64,000 nt of DNA from Nonomuraea spiralis (GCF_014648435.1 NZ_BMRC01000002.1:310001-374000), one strand, 5' to 3'. Counted from the first letter of the stretch, positions 51,110 to 60,798 are shown. Notes: generated from the letters alone by a model not told the origin. Numbers and translations: made by a program.

Positions 51110-51661
51110 TTGCTCACCGTCGGTGACCGCTTTCCCGAGTACGAACTCACTGCCTGCGTCGACCTCGACCCCGACAAGGCGTTCGCTGAGATCAACCACA
51201 AGACCTACGAGGGCAAGTGGCGCGTGGTGTTCTTCTGGCCGAAGGACTTCACGTTCGTCTGTCCGACCGAGATCGCCGAGTTCGGCCGGCTGAACGGCGA
51301 GTTCGCCGACCGTGACGCCCAGGTCCTCGGCGTCTCCGTCGACTCCGAGTTCGTGCACCACGCCTGGCGCAAGAACCACGACGACCTGCGCGACCTGCCC
51401 TTCCCGATGCTGAGCGACATCAAGCGCGAGCTGTCGGAGTCCTGTGGCGTGCTCGGCCAGGACGGCGTCGCCCAGCGCGCCACGTTCATCGTCGACCAGA
51501 ACAACGAGATCCAGTTCTCGATGGTGACCGCCGGTTCCGTGGGCCGCAACGTCAAGGAGGTCCTGCGGGTCCTCGACGCCCTGCAGTCCGACGAGCTGTG
51601 CCCGTGCAACTGGAAGAAGGGCGAGGCCGGCCTCGACGCGCAGAAGCTGCTTGCTCAGTGA
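51110..51661 (+). CDS. ahpC: alkyl hydroperoxide reductase AhpC
   Basis: 183 residues from a TTG start with a strong AAGGAGAAGGA site. The peroxidatic Cys is residue 51 in FTFVCPTEIAEFG; the C-terminal LCPCNWKKGE carries two more cysteines, as in the three-Cys mycobacterial enzyme. It reduces organic peroxides and peroxynitrite. ahpD overlaps its stop by 4 bases. Confidence 0.95.
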   Translation: MLTVGDRFPEYELTACVDLDPDKAFAEINHKTYEGKWRVVFFWPKDFTFVCPTEIAEFGRLNGEFADRDAQVLGVSVDSEFVHHAWRKNHDDLRDLPFPMLSDIKRELSESCGVLGQDGVAQRATFIVDQNNEIQFSMVTAGSVGRNVKEVLRVLDALQSDELCPCNWKKGEAGLDAQKLLAQ

Positions 51662-52194
51662 GCATCGACAACCTGAAGTCACTCCTGCCCGACTACGCCA
51701 AGGACACCAGGCTCAACCTGGGCTCGGTCACGACCACCTCGTCGCTGACCGACCAGCAGCTCTGGGGGGCGGTCCTGGCGTGCGCCCTGGCCACCAGGTC
51801 GGCGCGGGTCATCGCCGAGGTCTCGCAGGACGCCGCCGGCCACCTGTCGGCCGAGGCGTTCACCGCCGCCAAGGCGGCCGCGTCGATCATGGCGATGAAC
51901 AACGTCTACTACCGCGCCACCCACCTGATCGGCGACGAGACGTACGCGACGCTGCCGGCCAGGCTCCGGATGACCGTGATCGGCAACCCGGGCGTGGACA
52001 AGACGGACTTCGAGCTGTGGTGCCTGGCGGTCTCCGCGATCAACGGCTGCGGTCGTTGCCTGGAGTCGCACGAGCAGGTGCTGCGGGGCGCGGGCATGCC
52101 GCGTGAGCACGTCCAGGAGGCGCTGCGCGTGGCCGCCGTGATCAACGCCACCGCCGCGACGCTGGAGGCTGAGGCCGCCCTGACGGCGGTCTGA
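51658..52194 (+). CDS. ahpD: alkyl hydroperoxidase AhpD
   Basis: 178 residues from a GTG at 51658 overlapping the ahpC stop. The active site CGRCLESHE gives Cys131, Cys134 and His138, close to the Mycobacterium tuberculosis AhpD positions; a Glu lies in DFELWCLAV. It passes electrons from lipoamide to AhpC. A strong terminator follows at 52204. Confidence 0.95.
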   Translation: MSIDNLKSLLPDYAKDTRLNLGSVTTTSSLTDQQLWGAVLACALATRSARVIAEVSQDAAGHLSAEAFTAAKAAASIMAMNNVYYRATHLIGDETYATLPARLRMTVIGNPGVDKTDFELWCLAVSAINGCGRCLESHEQVLRGAGMPREHVQEALRVAAVINATAATLEAEAALTAV

Positions 52195-52203
52195 CCCCAC
52201 CCT

Positions 52204-52239
52204 GCGAAGGCGGGCGCCCACCCGGGCGCCCGCCTTCGC
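52204..52239. terminator. ahpCD terminator hairpin
   Basis: GCGAAGGCGGGCGCCC (52204-52219) pairs perfectly with 52224-52239 over a 4-base loop. A 16-bp GC stem 9 bases after the ahpD stop; no U tract, as usual in actinomycetes. It probably also serves the convergent FUSC-like gene. Confidence 0.85.
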
Positions 52240-52295
52240 GCGTCAGCAGACGGTACGCGCCCTCTCCGAAGCGTCAGGGAACTGTGCGCGGGGGT

Positions 52296-53381
52296 TCAGC
52301 TCGCCTGGGGTTCGTCGAGCGGGGTGAGCGAGCGGCTGGCCTCCTCGTGCTCCATGCCCGTGGCCTGCAGCAGGTCCACCGCGATCGACCGGAGCTGCGC
52401 GATGATGACGTGCGCCGAGAACCCCAGCCGCTCGGGCCGCTCCCGGGCCGCCACCGCGAGCAGCGCCTGCCGCGCCAGTACGGGATCGCGCCCGGCCGCC
52501 AGCTCCAGTTGCAGCAGCAGCGCCGCCTCCGAGACCTCCCGCATGGCCTCGGCCAGCGCCGTGGGCGGCGGGCTCGCCTCGCCCAGCGCCGCCAGCGTGC
52601 GGCGGACGAGCACTCTGGCGTTGCGCAGGGCCAGGTCGACGGGTACGGCGGCGGTCTCGTACCGGGCCAGGGCCGCGCGCCGGTGCCAGTGCAGCGGCGA
52701 GATCATGGTGATCTCCTTGCTGGTCTCCAGCGCCATCGTGAACTCCTCGACGGCCGTCTGCGTCGTCCGGGCCTCCTCCAGCGCCTCGGCGGCGAGATCG
52801 ACGTCCCGCTTCTCGATCGACTCGGCCGCCTGCTCCAGGACGGTGGACAGCGCGTCCAGCACGCCCGACAGATGTTTGGCCGCGATCGTGAACGGGCTGG
52901 CCGGCATCAGCGCGACCGCCGCGACGCCGATGACGCCCCCGGTGAGGGCGTCGGCCATACGGTCGAGCCCTCCGGCGTTCTCACCGGGCAGCAGGGTGGC
53001 CACCAGCACCGCCGAGGAGCCCGCCTGCGCGACGAACAGCGCCCCGCCGTTCAGCAGCAGCGCGATCGCCATGGCCAGCCCGACGACCAGCGCGAGCTGC
53101 CAGGGCCCCGAGCCGATCCACGACACCAGCAGGTCGCCGACGCCGACGCCGAGGCTCACGCCGATCACCAGCTCGGCGACGCGCCGCAGCCGCTGGCCGA
53201 GCCCCACGCCGACGCAGATCAGCACGGAGATCGGCGCGAAGAACGGATGGGCGTGGCCGAGCAGCTCGATCGCGACGATCCAGGCCAGCGCCGAGCCCAC
53301 CGCGCACTGCACGATCGAGGGCGCCATGAGGCCGAACGTGCCCAGTCGTTCCCTTACATGGTCGCTGAGCCTCGTTCGCAC
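52296..53381 (-). CDS. FUSC family membrane protein (aromatic acid exporter-like)
   Basis: 361 residues. The N-terminal ~160 residues have about five or six helices (VQCAVGSALAWIVAIELLGH, AHPFFAPISVLICVGVGLGQ with the PFFAPI and GQRLRR blocks of FUSC/YgaE-type proteins). The C-terminal half is a long helical cytoplasmic domain. FUSC and ArAE proteins export aromatic carboxylic acids. ATG at 53381. It lies downstream of the TMEM175-like gene on the same strand with a 34-base gap. Confidence 0.8.
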   Translation of the reverse strand: MRTRLSDHVRERLGTFGLMAPSIVQCAVGSALAWIVAIELLGHAHPFFAPISVLICVGVGLGQRLRRVAELVIGVSLGVGVGDLLVSWIGSGPWQLALVVGLAMAIALLLNGGALFVAQAGSSAVLVATLLPGENAGGLDRMADALTGGVIGVAAVALMPASPFTIAAKHLSGVLDALSTVLEQAAESIEKRDVDLAAEALEEARTTQTAVEEFTMALETSKEITMISPLHWHRRAALARYETAAVPVDLALRNARVLVRRTLAALGEASPPPTALAEAMREVSEAALLLQLELAAGRDPVLARQALLAVAARERPERLGFSAHVIIAQLRSIAVDLLQATGMEHEEASRSLTPLDEPQAS

Positions 53382-53415
53382 CTTTCCACCTTGACGGATC
53401 TTTGTGACATTGGGG

Positions 53416-54096
53416 TCACGTTTGCCCCGGAAGCTCCGGCTGAACCAGGCCGGGCGCGAACCGCCGGCGGACGAACACGATGACCGCGACCACCACCGGC
53501 GTGGCCATCCACAGGTACGTGGAGTCCTCGCCGACCGAGAAGGCCAGCACCGCGCTGACCGCCCACAACACGCCGCAACCCCAGTAGACCCAGGCCGAGG
53601 TGCCCATGCGCCGCCTGCTGGCGTTGCCGTTGAGCAGCCCCTGCACGAGCGCCAGCGTGAACAGCGCGCCCTGGCAGAACATCAGGATCGCCTCGGTGCC
53701 CGCGAACAGCGCCAGCGCCAGGCCCTTGGACGCCTCGCCGTCGCCGTGGAAGGAGGACATCTCGCTCCACAGATTCATCGTGTACGGCAGGAACGCCGCG
53801 AACAGCAGCAGCGGCACGTGCAGCAGCAGGACGGGCTGGGTGACCCGGTGGAGCTGGTCGAAGAGCGTGTGATGGGCCCGCCAGCTGAACCAGAGCATGA
53901 GGAAGGCCAGCGCGAACGCCATGAACGACCCCTGGCGCTCGGCCAGGAAGCCCGCGAGGTCGCCGAACTGCGCCTCCTCCGGGCGGGGGATCTCCAGGAC
54001 GAGCAGCGTGATCGCGATCGCGAAGACCGCGTCGCTGAACATCCCGACCCGCTCCGGGGTCATGCCGGGACGGGGGGCCGGTGGGGGGCTGGACAC
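53416..54096 (-). CDS. TMEM175-like (DUF1211) potassium channel family protein
   Basis: 226 residues from the GTG at 54096, which has GGAGAT upstream; an ATG at 54132 is the alternative. The signature FSDAVFAIAITLLVLEI of TMEM175 proteins, with the R..MFSDAVFAI pattern, is at the start of helix 1. Six helices in total. Bacterial members form tetrameric K+-selective channels. The role here is inferred from family only. Confidence 0.85.
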   Translation of the reverse strand: MSSPPPAPRPGMTPERVGMFSDAVFAIAITLLVLEIPRPEEAQFGDLAGFLAERQGSFMAFALAFLMLWFSWRAHHTLFDQLHRVTQPVLLLHVPLLLFAAFLPYTMNLWSEMSSFHGDGEASKGLALALFAGTEAILMFCQGALFTLALVQGLLNGNASRRRMGTSAWVYWGCGVLWAVSAVLAFSVGEDSTYLWMATPVVVAVIVFVRRRFAPGLVQPELPGQT

Positions 54097-54154
54097 AGCG
54101 GATCTCCGAGAATCGTGGGGGGAGCCCAGCATAGAGCGCCGGGCACCCTCGGGC

Positions 54155-54835
54155 TCACCGGTCCAGGAAGGCGTCCACCGCGTGCAGGAACGCGGCCCGT
54201 TCGGCGGCGTGGATGAGGTGCCCGGCCTCGATCGTGACCAGCTCGGCCCCGGGGATCAGGCGGGCCAGCGCGGGCGCGTCGAACGGGCTGCGTTCCCCGC
54301 CCGACAACACCAGCGAAGGAGCCGTGATCCTCCCCAGCTCGGCGGCCAGCGCCGGATCGGGATCGACGATGAACGGCTCGGTCTGGTGCATCATCCGCCA
54401 GTCGAACTCCGTGGAACCGTCCTCCACCAGGGGCGCACGCCCCTCGACCGGGTACGGCGGCGTGACGTCCTCCAGCACCAGCCGTTCGACGCGCCCCGGG
54501 TGGCGCATGGCCACGTGGTAGGCCACCATGCCGCCCAGCGAGTGGCCGACCAGCCGGACGCGGTCGAGGCCCAGGTGGTCGAGCAGCGCCACGACGTCCT
54601 CGGCCATCGTGCCGACCGCGTACTCGCCGGGGCGGTCGCTGGCGCCGTGCCCGCGCAGGTCGGGGGCGAATACGTGGTGGCGGGCCGCGAAGTGCTGGGT
54701 GATGCCGTTCCAGTCGTTGTGGTTCGCGGTCCTGCCGTGGAGGAGGACCAGCGGGGGAGCGGCGGGGTCACCCTCCTCGCGATAGACGAGCTTGATGCCG
54801 TTGACATGGGCTTCGTGAATCACATCCGGGAACAC
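54155..54835 (-). CDS. alpha/beta hydrolase
   Basis: About 226 residues. The oxyanion HG is in LVLLHGRTANHND, the nucleophile in LVGHSLGGMVAYH, the acid around SGGERSPFDAP and the His in IEAGHLIHAAERAAF. Small esterase or C-C hydrolase-type fold. GTG at 54835 has GAAGG upstream; a GTG at 54823 is close. The frame is open to 55000, but that part overlaps the promoter of the divergent gene. Substrate unknown. Confidence 0.85.
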   Translation of the reverse strand: MFPDVIHEAHVNGIKLVYREEGDPAAPPLVLLHGRTANHNDWNGITQHFAARHHVFAPDLRGHGASDRPGEYAVGTMAEDVVALLDHLGLDRVRLVGHSLGGMVAYHVAMRHPGRVERLVLEDVTPPYPVEGRAPLVEDGSTEFDWRMMHQTEPFIVDPDPALAAELGRITAPSLVLSGGERSPFDAPALARLIPGAELVTIEAGHLIHAAERAAFLHAVDAFLDR

Positions 54836-55003
54836 TACCTTCGGTGCTTTCGCGAACTTCGTCGTTCCGCCGAGAGCTTGACCGGCGGGCGCACCTTGAC
54901 ATCGCGGCGGCCGTTCATGGGCAGACATTGCCCATGAACCCCGCCGACGGGCTCGGCTAGCGTCGCCACGGTGGGGAAGCCGGTACTGGAGAAGGGGCAA
55001 CGC

Positions 55004-56113
55004 ATGCCGGACCCGATTGAAGTGCGAAAGGTGCCGATCGAGAGCGTGACCGACGCCTCCGGGCTGTCACGGCTCATCGCGGACGGGGTGATCGAGGCGC
55101 GCCGGGTGCTCGCGGTGATCGGCAAGACCGAGGGCAACGGCGGCGTCAACGACTACACGCGCATCCTGGCCGACCGCGCCTTCCGCGAGGTCCTGGCCGA
55201 GCACGGCCACCCGTCCCCCGAGAGCGTGCCGCTGGTGTGGTCGGGCGGCACCGACGGCGTGCTCAGCCCGCACGCCACGGTCTTCGCCACCACGGCGGAC
55301 GCGACCCCGAGCGACGAGCCGCGCCTGTCGGTGGGCGTCGCGATGAGCGAGGTCATCCTGCCCGAGGACATCGGCCGCCCGGCGATGGTGGAGAAGGTCG
55401 CCGCCGGGGTGCGCGAGGCCATGAAGGTCGCCGGCATCGACGACCCGCGCGACGTGCACTACGTGCAGACCAAGACGCCGCTGCTCACGCTGGCCACCAT
55501 CACCGAGGCCAAGAGCCGCGGCAAGGACACCGCCATCGAGGAGACCGGCCCCTCCATGGACCTGTCCAACTCCACCACCGCGCTCGGCATCGCCGTCGCG
55601 CTCGGCGAGATCGACATGCCGGACGCCGCGCAGATCCACAAGGACCTGTCGTTGTACTCGTCGGTGGCCTCGTGCTCGTCGGGGGTGGAGCTGGACCGGG
55701 CGCAGATCGTGCTGGTGGGGAACGTACGCGGGATCGGCGGGCGCTACCGCATCGGCCACAGCGTGATGAAGGACGCCCTCGACGCCGACGGCATCTGGGA
55801 GGCCATCAGGGACGCCGGGCTGCCGCTGCCCGAGCGCCCGCACCCGTCGGACCTCGGCGGACGCCTGGTCAACGTCTTCATGAAGTGCGAGGCCGACCCC
55901 TCGGGGCAGGTGCGCGGCCGGCGCAACATCATGCTGGACGACTCCGACGTGCACTGGCACCGGCAGATCAAGGCGGCCGTCGGCGGGGTGGCGGCCTCGG
56001 TCACCGGCGACCCCGCGGTGTTCGTCTCGGTGGCCGCCGTGCACCAGGGACCGTCGGGCGGCGGACCGGTCGCGGCCATCGCCGACCTCGGCCAGGGCGG
56101 TCAGGCCCGCTAG
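55004..56113 (+). CDS. ring-opening amidohydrolase (barbiturase / cyanuric acid hydrolase family)
   Basis: 369 residues, ATG at 55004 with GAAGGGG upstream. The three pseudo-repeat domains each show a Lys/Ser pair: [15 protein letters not shown] with [20 protein letters not shown] with SSCSSGVE, and the third with [19 protein letters not shown]. This toblerone-fold family hydrolyses barbiturate to ureidomalonate or cyanurate to carboxybiuret. The normal substrate in a soil actinomycete is probably barbiturate from oxidative uracil breakdown. It is not next to the nucleobase island at 10-23 kb but fits the same theme. Convergent with the next gene, 4-base overlap. Confidence 0.9.
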   Translation: MPDPIEVRKVPIESVTDASGLSRLIADGVIEARRVLAVIGKTEGNGGVNDYTRILADRAFREVLAEHGHPSPESVPLVWSGGTDGVLSPHATVFATTADATPSDEPRLSVGVAMSEVILPEDIGRPAMVEKVAAGVREAMKVAGIDDPRDVHYVQTKTPLLTLATITEAKSRGKDTAIEETGPSMDLSNSTTALGIAVALGEIDMPDAAQIHKDLSLYSSVASCSSGVELDRAQIVLVGNVRGIGGRYRIGHSVMKDALDADGIWEAIRDAGLPLPERPHPSDLGGRLVNVFMKCEADPSGQVRGRRNIMLDDSDVHWHRQIKAAVGGVAASVTGDPAVFVSVAAVHQGPSGGGPVAAIADLGQGGQAR

Positions 56114-56700
56114 GGCCACGGGAGCACGGTCAGCTCGGGCCAGGCCGCGCTCCACCGCGCCGCCTTGGCCTCGTAGACCTCCCGGGTCGCCAGCCTGGGG
56201 TTGGGCCGCAGCACGAGGTTGAAGGCGTCGGCCACGCCGTAAGGGGCGTAGATCCGCCACGCGCCCGACGGGGTGAGCCGTACGCCGACGGCGCCGGTCG
56301 TGCTGGGGAAGGAGTCGATCGCGTCCTCAGAGCCCTCGTAGGGCGGGCACGGCACGCCGAAGCGGCTCTCGTACCACAGATGCACCCGGGCCTCGTTGCG
56401 GATCTCCACCGGCAGGTCGCCGAACATCTCCCGCCCGGCCCTGATCGCGCGGTCCTCGGCCTCCCACGACAGGTCGGACGGGTCGTAGTAGATCAGGTCG
56501 TAGTCTTTGAGGCCGTAACCGGGCGGGCGGCCGGTCACGTGGTTCCAGATCGTCTGGACGACCGCGCCCGCGGCCAGCCACCAGCCGGGCAGGTCGAGCC
56601 CGCGGGCCAGCCCGAGCACCCGGACGAGCGACGGGTTGGTCTCCAGCACGGCCCGCACCGCGGCGGGCTGCTCGTCGAGAGGAAGCCGCGAGATCCGCAC
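56110..56700 (-). CDS. nucleotidyltransferase family protein (DUF925-like)
   Basis: About 196 residues from a GTG at 56700. Landmarks are [23 protein letters not shown], split as [14 protein letters not shown] and HVTGRPPG, plus [22 protein letters not shown] with the DxD pair of nucleotidyltransferases, and [17 protein letters not shown]. They match the DUF925/YiaA-like group whose substrate is unknown. Overlaps the amidohydrolase stop by 4 bases (convergent). Confidence 0.78.
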   Translation of the reverse strand: MRISRLPLDEQPAAVRAVLETNPSLVRVLGLARGLDLPGWWLAAGAVVQTIWNHVTGRPPGYGLKDYDLIYYDPSDLSWEAEDRAIRAGREMFGDLPVEIRNEARVHLWYESRFGVPCPPYEGSEDAIDSFPSTTGAVGVRLTPSGAWRIYAPYGVADAFNLVLRPNPRLATREVYEAKAARWSAAWPELTVLPWP

Positions 56701-56791
56701 CCGACCTGTGTACCAGCCGCCCCCGACAGAACCGCGCCGGGGAGCACGCCGGGGGCCGGGGCGGTCACCTCCGCGGGTAGTCTCGTTCGCT

Positions 56792-57328
56792 GTGCCGAGC
56801 ATCCCGCAACCTCTCGACCCCGACGACGACGGCAGCGCCGCCCCCGCCGTGGCCGCCGCCCTGGCCGCCTACGAGGCGGGCACGTCCGGCCCCGCCGACG
56901 TGCTGGCCGCCCTGAGCGGCGCGCGGCTGCTGGTGCCGGTGGTCGCCATGCTGACCGAGTCCGAGGTCGGCGCGCACGGGCTGCGCCAGGAGAAGGAGAG
57001 CGAGATGGCGCTGCCCAAGCTCGTCGGCCACGACGGCCGGCACGCCGTGCTCGCCTTCACCGGCACCGACGCGCTGACCAGGTGGCGCAAGGACGCCAGG
57101 CCCATCCAGGCCGGCACGCTCCAGGTCTGCCAGGCGGCCGTGCACGAGGAGGCGGCGGCGGTCGTGGTGGACGTGGCAGGGCCGGTGCAGTTCGTGATCG
57201 AGGGCGAGGTGCTCAGGGCGCTGGCCGCGGTCGAGTCCGGCACGCTCGACCGGCTCGCCGACGTCACCGTCGCCAGGATGGAGCCCGCCCCGCCGCGCCG
57301 CCGCTGGTTCTCCCGCAGGAACGCCTGA
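56792..57328 (+). CDS. SseB-like protein
   Basis: 178 residues from a GTG at 56792. ARLLVPVVAMLTE, EMALPKLVGHDGRHAVLAFT and ALTRWRKDARPI are SseB N-terminal domain features. Actinomycete SseB-like proteins are common next to ribosomal or stress genes, with unknown function. A strong terminator follows. Confidence 0.8.
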   Translation: MPSIPQPLDPDDDGSAAPAVAAALAAYEAGTSGPADVLAALSGARLLVPVVAMLTESEVGAHGLRQEKESEMALPKLVGHDGRHAVLAFTGTDALTRWRKDARPIQAGTLQVCQAAVHEEAAAVVVDVAGPVQFVIEGEVLRALAAVESGTLDRLADVTVARMEPAPPRRRWFSRRNA

Positions 57329-57338
57329 ACACGCCGAC

Positions 57339-57371
57339 GCCCCCGGCCGGTGCCTTCCACCGGCCGGGGGC
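57339..57371. terminator. bidirectional terminator hairpin
   Basis: GCCCCCGGCCGGTG (57339-57352) pairs perfectly with 57358-57371 over a 5-base loop, 10 bases after the SseB-like stop and 16 bases before the convergent secreted-protein gene end. Confidence 0.85.
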
Positions 57372-57386
57372 GCCCGCGGGACGTCC

Positions 57387-57770
57387 TCAGGAGACGGTCA
57401 GGTAGAACCCGGTGTCGGCCGCGAGACCGTTGGCGACCTGGCTGAAGACGGCCACCGAGCGGATGTGGCCGCTGCACACGGGTGCTTGACGCTGCACCGA
57501 CAGCGTGCGCGGGAAGACGGACCGGCCCGTGGGCGTGACGTGGATCGCCACGTCACCGATGAGGTCGACCTTCTCGCCGAGGATGACGCAGTACGTCCCC
57601 CGGAACATACGCCGGACCTCGTCGATGTTCTCGCTGTGCAGGACCACGCCGTCATCCCGGACGGTGGCCGAAGCCTGGGCGTACGGCGTGTCCGCCTTCG
57701 CGGCGGCGGCGGGCGTCAGGACGGCGGCGGCGGCGAGCGCGCCTGCCGCGATGCGCCGGATGCTGTTCAT
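57387..57770 (-). CDS. small secreted protein 1
   Basis: 127 residues. Sec signal peptide MNSIRRIAAGALAAAAVLTP with AKA-type cleavage near residue 26, then a ~100-residue domain with two cysteines (GTYCVIL and APVCSGH) that could pair. It starts DTPYAQASATVRDDGVV. It is a paralogue of the next gene upstream: both share PYAxAxAxVxxDG, a GxYCV core and a GF-L ending. No family recognised; probably exported and stable outside the cell. Confidence 0.72.
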   Translation of the reverse strand: MNSIRRIAAGALAAAAVLTPAAAAKADTPYAQASATVRDDGVVLHSENIDEVRRMFRGTYCVILGEKVDLIGDVAIHVTPTGRSVFPRTLSVQRQAPVCSGHIRSVAVFSQVANGLAADTGFYLTVS

Positions 57771-57795
57771 AGTGGGTGCTCCTTCGGATTCCGGG

Positions 57796-58176
57796 TCAGG
57801 CGATGGACAGGTCGAAGCCGCCGTCGGCGAGGCGGCCGTCGACGTCGTAGACGCCGATGGTGATGGTGTTGGGCTCGTTGCAGATCGCCGACGGATTCCG
57901 GTAGGCGACGAACGGCAGGCGGCGCGGCGCGCGCGAGGTGAGCTGGACCAGCGCGCCGGACGCGGCCACCTGCCGATCGATCTGCACGCAGTACCGGCCG
58001 ATCGAGGCCCGCCACGACTTGACGACGTTCTTGCCGTTGTTCAGCTCGCCGTCCGCGTCGACGATCGCCGCGGCCCGCGCGTACGGGGCCTTCAGGTCGG
58101 CGTACGCCGCGGGGCCGGTCAGGATGAGACCTGCGGCGCTCAACGCGACGCCGCCGGCCAGGATGCCACGGAACAT
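57796..58176 (-). CDS. small secreted protein 2
   Basis: 126 residues. Signal peptide MFRGILAGGVALSAAGLILT with AYA-type cleavage near residue 26. The mature domain mirrors protein 1: APYARAAAIVDADGEL, GRYCVQI, SAICNEP, and GGFDLSIA at the end. GAGAGGAAGACCC precedes the ATG. Tandem duplication with 25 bases between genes. Function unknown. Confidence 0.72.
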   Translation of the reverse strand: MFRGILAGGVALSAAGLILTGPAAYADLKAPYARAAAIVDADGELNNGKNVVKSWRASIGRYCVQIDRQVAASGALVQLTSRAPRRLPFVAYRNPSAICNEPNTITIGVYDVDGRLADGGFDLSIA

Positions 58177-58453
58177 GGGTCTTCCTCTCTGTCAATTTCC
58201 GGGGGGGCCACGACAGAAAGTAAGTTCCTGACCACCCTCCGGCCCGCGTGCCACCCCGTCCCGGACGATCAAAGTTCCTTGGCAGATCACCCCCGAACCC
58301 ATGACCACCGGCGGACGTCGTGACCCCCGGTGCCAAGGGCCCCGGCCCGCCGGAGCGCGGCTCCCGCCCTTGGCGTACGCCATACCAAGGCCCGCACGGC
58401 CCCGGTCCCGCGATCCCGGGACGGCCGCGGGGCCGCCGCACTAGGGTCTGGTC
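58177..58453. other. intergenic region with CCAAGG/CCTTGG dyads
   Basis: 277 bases between divergent genes. CCTTGGC (58277-58283), GCCAAGGG (58332-58339), CCCTTGGC (58367-58374) and CCAAGG (58385-58390) form nested inverted repeats, the middle two an 8-bp perfect dyad 27 bases apart. GGCGTACGCC is a palindrome at 58372-58381. No gene is seen. Confidence 0.5.
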
Positions 58454-59035
58454 GTGGTCGCACTGATGGCGCTGCTCGGTCTGCTCGCCGGACGTCAGGT
58501 CAGGGCCCTGGCCGACGCCTACGACGACCTCGCGCCCCCGCCGCCCTGGCCGCCCGGCGTGGAACTGCTGACCGCCGCCGTGACGGCCGTGACCGCCTGG
58601 CTCGCCGGGCCGCCGTACGCGGGGTTCGCCCTGGCCGGCACGGCGCTGGCGGTCATCGACTGGCGTACCACCCTGCTGCCCGACGCGATCACGCTGCCCG
58701 CGTACCCGATCATCGCACTGACCCTGCTCCCGACCGGGGAGCTGCCGCGCGCGTCGCTCGGCGCGGCGGCGCTGGCGGCCGTCTACGGCCTGCTGTGGCT
58801 GGCCCGCCCGGACGCGATGGGCCTCGGTGACGTCAAGCTGGCCGGGCTCATCGGCATGGCGGCGGCGGCCATGAGCTGGCAGGCGTGGGTGGCGGCGGCG
58901 TTCGCGGGACAGGTGCTCGGCGCGCTCTACGCGGTCGCGCTGCTGCTCACCGGGCGCGGCGACCGGCACACCCAGTTCCCTTTCGGGCCGTTCATGCTGC
59001 TAGGTGCGTTTTTGGCGCTTTGTCTCGGCTGGTGA
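58454..59035 (+). CDS. prepilin peptidase (A24 family), no methylase domain
   Basis: 193 residues, about six helices. The two catalytic aspartates are in [16 protein letters not shown] and [12 protein letters not shown]. The N-terminal Cys-rich methylation domain of PilD is absent, as in many actinomycete enzymes placed just before aroC. It cleaves type IV-like pilin or Tad/Flp prepilins. GTG start at 58454. aroC follows by 43 bases. Confidence 0.88.
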   Translation: MVALMALLGLLAGRQVRALADAYDDLAPPPPWPPGVELLTAAVTAVTAWLAGPPYAGFALAGTALAVIDWRTTLLPDAITLPAYPIIALTLLPTGELPRASLGAAALAAVYGLLWLARPDAMGLGDVKLAGLIGMAAAAMSWQAWVAAAFAGQVLGALYAVALLLTGRGDRHTQFPFGPFMLLGAFLALCLGW

Positions 59036-59078
59036 ACGACGGACATCCCACCCGGCCGCACGTGGAAGACTTGGAGAC

Positions 59079-60260
59079 ATGTTGCGCTGGTTGACCGCCG
59101 GAGAGTCCCACGGCCCCGAACTCGTTGCCATCCTCGAAGGACTGCCCGCCGGGGTCGAGGTGACCACGGCCGCGATCGACGAGGCCCTGCGCCGCCGCAG
59201 GCTCGGCTACGGCCGCGGCGCCCGGATGAAGTTCGAGCAGGACCAGGTGACGATCGTCGGCGGCGTCCGCCACGGCCGCACCATGGGCAGCCCGATCGCC
59301 GTCCGCGTCGGCAACACCGAGTGGCCCAAGTGGGAGAAGGTCATGTCGGCCGACCCGGTCGACCCGGCCGAGCTGGAGGGCCTGGCCCGCAACGCGCCGA
59401 GGTCCCGTCCCCGCCCCGGCCACGCCGACCTGGCCGGCATGCAGAAGTATGGCTTCGACGACGCCCGCCAGGTGCTCGACCGGGCCAGCGCCCGCGAGAC
59501 CGCCGCCCGCGTCGCGCTCGGCGAGGTCGCCAGGCGCTTCCTGAAGCAGGCGCTCGGCGTCGACCTCATCAGCCACGTCACCTCCATCGGCGGCGCCCAG
59601 ACTCCGACCGAGGTCCTGCCCGGTCCCGGCGACCTGGCCCGCATCGACGACGACCCGGTCCGCTGCGCCGACCCCGAGGGCAGCGCCGCCATGGTCGCCG
59701 TGATCGACCAGGCCCACAAGGACGGCGACACGCTCGGCGGCGTCGTCGAGGTGCTCGCCTACGGCCTGCCGCCCGGCCTGGGCAGCTACACCCACTGGGA
59801 CCGCAGGCTCGACTCCCGGCTCGCCGCCGCGCTCATGGGCATCCAGGCGATCAAGGGCGTCGCGGTCGGCGACGGCTTCGAGACGGCCAGGCGGCCCGGC
59901 TCGCGCGCCCACGACGAGATCGAGTACACCGCCGCGAACGGCGTCAAGCGCGTCACCAATCGCGCGGGCGGCGTCGAGGGCGGCATGACCAACGGCGAGA
60001 TCCTGCGCGTCAGCGCCGCCATGAAGCCCATCTCCACCGTCCCGAGGGCCCTGGCCACGATCGACGTCAAGACCGGCGAGGCCGCCAAGGCCCACCACGA
60101 GCGCTCCGACGTCTGCGCCGTCCCGGCCGCCGGCATCGTGGCCGAGGCCATGGTCGCCCTGGTGCTGGCCGACGCGGCCCTGGAGAAGTTCGGCGGCGAC
60201 TCGGTGGAGGAGGTCGCCCGCAACCTGTCCGGCTACCTCTCCTCGATGGTGATCAAGTGA
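59079..60260 (+). CDS. aroC: chorismate synthase
   Basis: 393 residues from the ATG at 59079, preceded by [48 protein letters not shown] block ([21 protein letters not shown]), [14 protein letters not shown] and [18 protein letters not shown] are chorismate synthase signatures. It forms chorismate from EPSP with reduced FMN. Confidence 0.96.
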   Translation: MLRWLTAGESHGPELVAILEGLPAGVEVTTAAIDEALRRRRLGYGRGARMKFEQDQVTIVGGVRHGRTMGSPIAVRVGNTEWPKWEKVMSADPVDPAELEGLARNAPRSRPRPGHADLAGMQKYGFDDARQVLDRASARETAARVALGEVARRFLKQALGVDLISHVTSIGGAQTPTEVLPGPGDLARIDDDPVRCADPEGSAAMVAVIDQAHKDGDTLGGVVEVLAYGLPPGLGSYTHWDRRLDSRLAAALMGIQAIKGVAVGDGFETARRPGSRAHDEIEYTAANGVKRVTNRAGGVEGGMTNGEILRVSAAMKPISTVPRALATIDVKTGEAAKAHHERSDVCAVPAAGIVAEAMVALVLADAALEKFGGDSVEEVARNLSGYLSSMVIK

Positions 60261-60297
60261 CGGCCGCGCGCAGCGAACGAGAAGGGGTGAACGACCA

Positions 60298-60798
60298 ATG
60301 ACCAGAGCCGTGCTCATCGGCCCGCCCGGATCCGGCAAGACCACCATCGGGCGGCTGCTGGCCGAGCGACTCGGCGTCGCCTTCCGCGACACCGACGCCG
60401 ACGTCGAGAGCGTGGCCGGCAAGCCGGTCTCCGACATCTTCGTCGAGGACGGCGAGGCCCGCTTCCGCGAGCTGGAGCACGAGGCCGTGCGCCGCGCCCT
60501 GGCCGAGCACGACGGCGTGTTGTCGCTCGGCGGCGGCGCCGTGCTCAACGAGGACACCCAGGCCCTGCTCGCCGGTCACCACGTGGTCTACCTCCAGGTG
60601 GGCCTGTCCGACGCGGTCCAGCGGGTCGGGCTCGCCTCGGCCCGGCCGCTGCTCGTGCTCAGCCCGCGCAGCCAGCTCAAGAAGCTGATGGAGGAGCGGC
60701 GCCCGGTCTACGAGCGCCTGGCCGTCGTCACGGTGGCCACCGACAAGCGCGACCCGGCCGAGCTAGCCGACGAGATCGTGGAGGGCCTGCCGGCATGA
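60298..60798 (+). CDS. aroK: shikimate kinase
   Basis: 166 residues. P-loop LIGPPGSGKTTIG, shikimate-binding DTDADVE and the GGGAVL loop; the lid has ERRPVYE. Follows aroC by 37 bases with GAAGGGG, and overlaps aroB by 4 bases. Confidence 0.95.
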   Translation: MTRAVLIGPPGSGKTTIGRLLAERLGVAFRDTDADVESVAGKPVSDIFVEDGEARFRELEHEAVRRALAEHDGVLSLGGGAVLNEDTQALLAGHHVVYLQVGLSDAVQRVGLASARPLLVLSPRSQLKKLMEERRPVYERLAVVTVATDKRDPAELADEIVEGLPA

